Below are positions 6,904-9,500 of a stretch of DNA of 9,500 bases, piece after piece. The position numbers and the translations under genes are program-made. The stretch is from Flavobacteriales bacterium UBA2798 (GTDB lineage Bacteria > Bacteroidota > Bacteroidia > Flavobacteriales_D > UBA2798). The stretch covers positions 5,076-14,575 of the forward strand of contig DEHO01000061.1 in NCBI GenBank assembly GCA_002351955.1. The letters run 5' to 3'. How positions within the stretch are numbered: the stretch's first letter is position 1; the number at the start of each line of letters is the position of its first letter. The notes beneath the pieces are model-generated. The model was not told the DNA's origin. It made no database searches and was given only the letters and a program-made list of their open reading frames with translations.

Positions 6904-8061
6904 ATGAAAATGAAAAAGACAACACTTGCCGCGTTACTTGTATTGGCTGTAGCAGTCAACAGCGACGCACAAAAGCTGAATTCGCTTAAAGAGAAAGCAA
7001 CCGGAAAAAAAGAAGCTTCAGGTGGATCCTCGAGTGAAGGGAAGCGTATTGCAAAACCATTTGCGAAAGATTTTACCGACAGCAAAAACATTTCAGGGGC
7101 TTATACAATTGCACCTGCAATGCTCATCGGAAAAGATAATCTGGGTCGCGACAGTTACCAGGATCTTGCAAAATGGGAATACGTTCATGAAGAAAGCGGA
7201 AAGATCATTGTACAGCTCAACATGTATTTCAACGCAGAAGGCTTGAAGGTGAGCATGAATCTGGTAGAGAAATACCAGGAAAATTTTAATACCCGGGTAT
7301 TCAAAAACAAAGATGGAGAGCTATGGGAAATTGACACCGATGTGTACGTTTTGTACGACAACAACGACAAACGAACTACGCATGTTTTTGCAAAGGACAA
7401 ATCGAAGCTGGAAGCATATGATCTCGAAACTGCCACTGCAAAATACGATGCTAAACGCAGCGAGATCAACAAAAAGGAATCCGAAAAAATGGCAGCCAAG
7501 TGGATGGGGAACGACACTTACAAAGCGATGGTTGGCAAGGTCGGTTTCATCAAGCACTACTCCAACGTAAGCTACAACCGTTTCGATATTCTTACTGAAA
7601 AAACCGATGTTTTCATTTCCACTCACGAAATCGGAAAACCATTGTACTACCGCGGCTATTTTAAAGCTCCAATCACTGCAGTTTGTGGGTCTGATTGTGA
7701 ATACAATGTTACTTTCGAAATTGACGGACTGAAAACCTCACGTGTTGAACTTAGCAAGAAAAGTTCAAAATGGTCGAACAATTTTAAAAAGCGTGACGCC
7801 GATGAAAACTTCTTCTCGTATGCGTGGACACTTCAGGATGATAAAGTTTGGGATTACGCTTATGTGTATCTTCTGTATCAGATCAAGGATAAATTTTCCG
7901 ATGGAAAAAGCTTTAAGATGAAAGTAACCATTTGGGCAAACCGCGATGGTGTTGACAAGGAAGCAATGGCTGAGGGAACAATCACCTTGGTTTACAAAAA
8001 AGAAAACAAGGACAAGATCGACCTTATGATGCAACAGTTCGATAATTTCATGAACGAATAA
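6904..8061 (+). CDS. Exported protein of unknown function
   Basis: 385 residues. A good signal peptide (MKMKKTTLAALLVLAVAVNSDAQ) has a cleavage site after AQ, common in Bacteroidota, and no lipobox. ATG 6904 or 6910 could start it; both give a working signal. After a low-complexity linker (GKKEASGGSSSEGKR, about residues 35-49) the protein is acidic-basic and aromatic-rich, without recognisable enzyme motifs: DSYQDLAKWEY, a helical stretch KYDAKRSEINKKESEKMAAKW, then probable beta strands (KPLYYRGYFKAPITAV, VWDYAYVYLLYQIKD). The only cysteines, C261 and C265 (CGSDC), could form a tight disulfide loop. No sorting domain is seen at the C-terminus, so a periplasmic or freely secreted place is likely. 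It is second in a two-gene operon, 12 nt after the Gly-rich gene and before a strong terminator, which suggests the two products work together. Confidence 0.85.
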   Translation: MKMKKTTLAALLVLAVAVNSDAQKLNSLKEKATGKKEASGGSSSEGKRIAKPFAKDFTDSKNISGAYTIAPAMLIGKDNLGRDSYQDLAKWEYVHEESGKIIVQLNMYFNAEGLKVSMNLVEKYQENFNTRVFKNKDGELWEIDTDVYVLYDNNDKRTTHVFAKDKSKLEAYDLETATAKYDAKRSEINKKESEKMAAKWMGNDTYKAMVGKVGFIKHYSNVSYNRFDILTEKTDVFISTHEIGKPLYYRGYFKAPITAVCGSDCEYNVTFEIDGLKTSRVELSKKSSKWSNNFKKRDADENFFSYAWTLQDDKVWDYAYVYLLYQIKDKFSDGKSFKMKVTIWANRDGVDKEAMAEGTITLVYKKENKDKIDLMMQQFDNFMNE

Positions 8062-8078
8062 TTTTTGGAAAGCTTTCG

Positions 8079-8113
8079 AAAAATCCCCCTGACGAACTCT
8101 GGGGGATTTTTTT
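8079..8113 (+). terminator. Rho-independent terminator of the exported-protein operon
   Basis: AAAAATCCCCC (8079-8089) pairs perfectly with GGGGGATTTTT (8101-8111) around an 11-nt loop, followed by further T residues to 8113. It lies 17 nt after the stop at 8061. The A-run on the left could also let it work on the minus strand, but no gene there needs it. Confidence 0.9.
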
Positions 8114-8274
8114 ATTTACCAAAAGTCCGGCTTTATTTTTCTTAATAACTAACAAACAAGCTCAAAATACAACTCGACTGTTTGTGTAACCACGCACTCC
8201 ACTGGTTGCAGCGACGAGTCATAAAGCAAATCCGGCACGTTCAATTGAAAGAAAAATCCTACATGCGATAGAAC
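8114..8274. other. Non-coding stretch before the REP-like element
   Basis: About 160 bp between the terminator and the hairpin pair. I see no gene, no clear TAnnTTTG box and no strong repeat. The tadA promoter should lie here or within the repeat that follows, but I could not locate it. Confidence 0.5.
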
Positions 8275-8296
8275 ACCCCTGGCTTCAGCCAGGGGT
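8275..8296. repeat. REP-like hairpin 1
   Basis: ACCCCTGGCT (8275-8284) and AGCCAGGGGT (8287-8296) form a perfect 10-bp stem around TC. The core CTTCAG is shared, in opposite orientation, with hairpin 2. Together with the linking 8297-8314, which repeats GGGGTT (8292-8297 and 8301-8306) and has a third TTGAAGC core, the segment has the plan of a BIME, a pair of inverted REP sequences. In other bacteria such elements are moved by RAYT (IS200/IS605-like TnpA_REP) enzymes; none is encoded in this window. Confidence 0.75.
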
Positions 8297-8314
8297 TAAA
8301 GGGGTTGAAGCGGT

Positions 8315-8345
8315 AGAAATCCTCGGACTGAAGCCCGGGATTTCT
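8315..8345. repeat. REP-like hairpin 2
   Basis: The arm AGAAATCCTCGGACT (8315-8329) pairs with AGCCCGGGATTTCT (8332-8345) around GA, with one bulged T and one mismatched or wobble pair. The core is CGGACT-GA-AGCCCG, the inverse orientation of hairpin 1. It ends 15 nt before the tadA ATG, so it lies in or right beside the tadA leader. Imperfect pairing of a conserved outer arm is typical of aged copies of a dispersed repeat. Confidence 0.72.
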
Positions 8346-8360
8346 GAGTAAATTCGCGGC

Positions 8361-8813
8361 ATGACTCTCTCCGTACACTCCGACGAACATTTCATGAAGC
8401 AGGCTCTTGCCGAAGCAAAAAAAGCATTTGAAGAAGATGAAGTCCCGGTAGGTGCTGTTATAGTCTGGAACAAACAGATTATTGCACGAGCGCACAACCT
8501 CACCGAGCGACTGAACGACTTCACCGCCCATGCAGAAATGCAGGCATTCACCTCCGCTACCAATCATATCGGTAACAAATACCTCAACGAATGCACATTA
8601 TACGTCACGCTCGAACCCTGTGTGATGTGTGCCGGAGCATCGTTCTGGACTCAGATCGGAAAAATCGTTTATGGTGCCTCCGATGAAAAACGCGGGTACC
8701 TTAAAACGAATCCGGAAATCATTCACCCTAAAACAGAAATGGTTGGCGGAGTACTCGCCGAAGAATGCGGTGCTTTGCTCACAGAGTTTTTCAGAAAGAA
8801 GAGAGATAAATAA
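8361..8813 (+). CDS. tadA: tRNA-specific adenosine-34 deaminase
   Basis: Zinc-dependent deaminase that converts A34 to inosine in the anticodon of tRNA-Arg(ACG), allowing wobble reading; essential in many bacteria. At 150 residues it has the family's length. The cytidine-deaminase fold motifs are intact: HAE (H57, E59) and PCVMC (C87, C90), giving the zinc ligands and proton shuttle, with VPVGAVIV (28-35) and NLTERLNDFTAHAEMQ (46-61) upstream. The ATG at 8361 gives a short leader before HFMKQALAEAKKA; the internal Met12 (8394) is less likely because the first helix would be cut close. A guanine deaminase would share the HAE/PCxxC motifs, but AHAEMQAF and the C-terminal FFRKKR helix favour TadA. 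It stands alone between the REP-like element and the small exported-protein gene, with no clear promoter. Confidence 0.9.
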   Translation: MTLSVHSDEHFMKQALAEAKKAFEEDEVPVGAVIVWNKQIIARAHNLTERLNDFTAHAEMQAFTSATNHIGNKYLNECTLYVTLEPCVMCAGASFWTQIGKIVYGASDEKRGYLKTNPEIIHPKTEMVGGVLAEECGALLTEFFRKKRDK

Positions 8814-8917
8814 TTCTGTAATCGATTTGGCACACTCATTTCATCTCCGAAATAATGCAGTTAGCCGACACCCCGTAACTCTTCGCCGTTTACCGTTTAC
8901 CGATCACAAAAATTGTT

Positions 8918-8935
8918 TATCTTTTGGTAACCAAA
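8918..8935 (+). promoter_or_regulatory. Candidate -7 box and TTGGTAACCAA palindrome before the small exported-protein gene
   Basis: TATCTTTTG (8918-8926) resembles TAnnTTTG with one extra base, and overlaps the 11-nt palindrome TTGGTAACCAA (8925-8935), which ends 9 nt before the ATG at 8945. A TTTACCG tandem lies at about 8889-8901 near the -33 position. The evidence is weak but the placement is right for a promoter. Confidence 0.3.
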
Positions 8936-8944
8936 CTAAACCCC

Positions 8945-9457
8945 ATGAAGACGATCTTTTCTCTGACATTGCTTTTTGTTGTGCATTGTGCAACAGCGCA
9001 GACTACTGTAAAATTCGCTGCTAATTCGGGCGATAGTGAGCTTGATCTGACCTTGAGTGATATGAATGTCACTGCAAGCGCAGATTTCTCTGTATTTAAA
9101 AATGAAATGAAGCTGACGTATAATGTCACCGACCAGAAAATTGAAGACCTGCGTGTTAAGGTAAAAATGGCGCCTGCAGATATTTATATGACACTTGAGT
9201 TAGCTCGCATTAGCGGTAAAAGTGTTGATCAGGTAGTAAAAGTTTACGAAACCAACCGTGATAAAGGCTGGGGTGTGATTGCCAAAGAACTGGGTATCAA
9301 ACCCGGATCGAAAGAATTTCATGAACTAAAGGGCAATGCCAAAAACAAAAATGAAAAAGTGAAAGGCAAAGGTACCAATAATGGAAAAGGTCCTAAAGCC
9401 AAAACAGGAGCCTCCCCTGCACCTAATAACGGTGCTGCTCCAGGGAAAAAGAAATGA
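8945..9457 (+). CDS. Small exported protein with Lys/Gly/Asn-rich tail, unknown function
   Basis: 170 residues from the ATG at 8945; an in-frame TTG at 8924 would add seven residues ahead of a clear signal peptide, so the ATG is preferred. The signal (MKTIFSLTLLFVVHCATAQ) probably ends after AQ. Cys14 is preceded by VVH, which is not a lipobox. Residues 20-75 look like beta strands (SELDLTLSDMNVTA). Residues 80-130 form a compact, probably helical segment, MTLELARISGKSVDQVV, then DKGWGVIAKELGIKPGSKEFHELK. I have seen this GWG-IAKELGIKPGS-FH pattern in other small bacterial exported proteins, without known function. The tail 131-170 is disordered and strongly basic (KGKGTNNGKGPKAK, ending PGKKK), suggesting binding to an anionic surface or polymer. 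It is probably transcribed on its own, 131 nt after tadA. Confidence 0.82.
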   Translation: MKTIFSLTLLFVVHCATAQTTVKFAANSGDSELDLTLSDMNVTASADFSVFKNEMKLTYNVTDQKIEDLRVKVKMAPADIYMTLELARISGKSVDQVVKVYETNRDKGWGVIAKELGIKPGSKEFHELKGNAKNKNEKVKGKGTNNGKGPKAKTGASPAPNNGAAPGKKK

Positions 9458-9458
9458 G

Positions 9459-9500
9459 CCCGGGCTTCGACTCCCCAACGCTCCCCGACGCTATCGGTCG
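9459..9500. repeat. Probable start of a second dispersed repeat (cut by window end)
   Basis: CCCGGGCTTC (9459-9468) is identical to the complement of 8330-8339 in REP-like hairpin 2. It is followed by a 10-bp tandem, CTCCCCAACG then CTCCCCGACG (9471-9490), one mismatch apart. It begins 1 nt after the stop of the preceding gene. The rest lies outside the window, so the call is tentative. Confidence 0.35.

Noticed and set aside
8172..8219. ACTCGAC / GACGAGT inverted repeat before the REP-like element
   Set aside because: Seven bases with one mismatch and a spacer of about 34 nt are expected by chance; no T-run or promoter context supports it.
8259..8567. Minus-strand open frames of about 92-102 codons over the REP-like element and the tadA start
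   Set aside because: They run antisense through tadA, which is certain, and through the palindromic repeat; the translated repeat gives the open frame by chance.

Overview
The window is ordinary-GC bacterial chromosome from a member of the Bacteroidota. The clearest sign is a large secreted protein ending in a gliding-motility-associated (CHU_C / type B) type IX secretion sorting domain. Other signs are signal peptides ending in an AQ-type cleavage site, start codons without Shine-Dalgarno sequences, TAnnTTTG-like -7 boxes, and an AspRS ending of the form FPKNNSGRDVMIDAPS. I cannot assign genus or order from the sequence alone.

Layout. (1) Positions 1-2586, plus strand: the 3' part of a cell-surface protein with repeated fibronectin-III-like domains and a T9SS sorting domain, followed after only 3 nt by riboflavin synthase (ribE). 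(2) Positions 2587-5256, minus strand: a probable operon aspS (aspartyl-tRNA synthetase) followed by two related small membrane proteins (DUF5362-like). The last of these ends exactly where ribE ends, so the two stop codons touch tail to tail. (3) Positions 5257-5571: a 315-bp divergent intergenic region. It carries two copies of a paired palindrome (TTYATRAA-N13-TTCATGAA; centres 21 bp apart within each pair) just upstream of a secreted-protein operon. (4) Positions 5572-8113: a two-gene operon of exported proteins of unknown function, the first with a glycine-rich C-terminal region, closed by a strong intrinsic terminator. (5) Positions 8114-8360: non-coding, with a REP/BIME-like element of two hairpins ending 15 nt before tadA. 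(6) Positions 8361-9500: tadA (tRNA adenosine-34 deaminase), then a small exported protein with a lysine/glycine/asparagine-rich tail. The last 40 bases look like the start of another dispersed repeat.

Housekeeping functions (flavin synthesis, aspartyl-tRNA charging, wobble inosine formation) are interleaved with lineage-specific exported and membrane proteins of unknown role. The part most likely to be undescribed is the exported-protein operon at 5572-8061 together with its paired-palindrome control region. No tRNA, rRNA, CRISPR array, insertion-sequence transposase or phage gene was seen.
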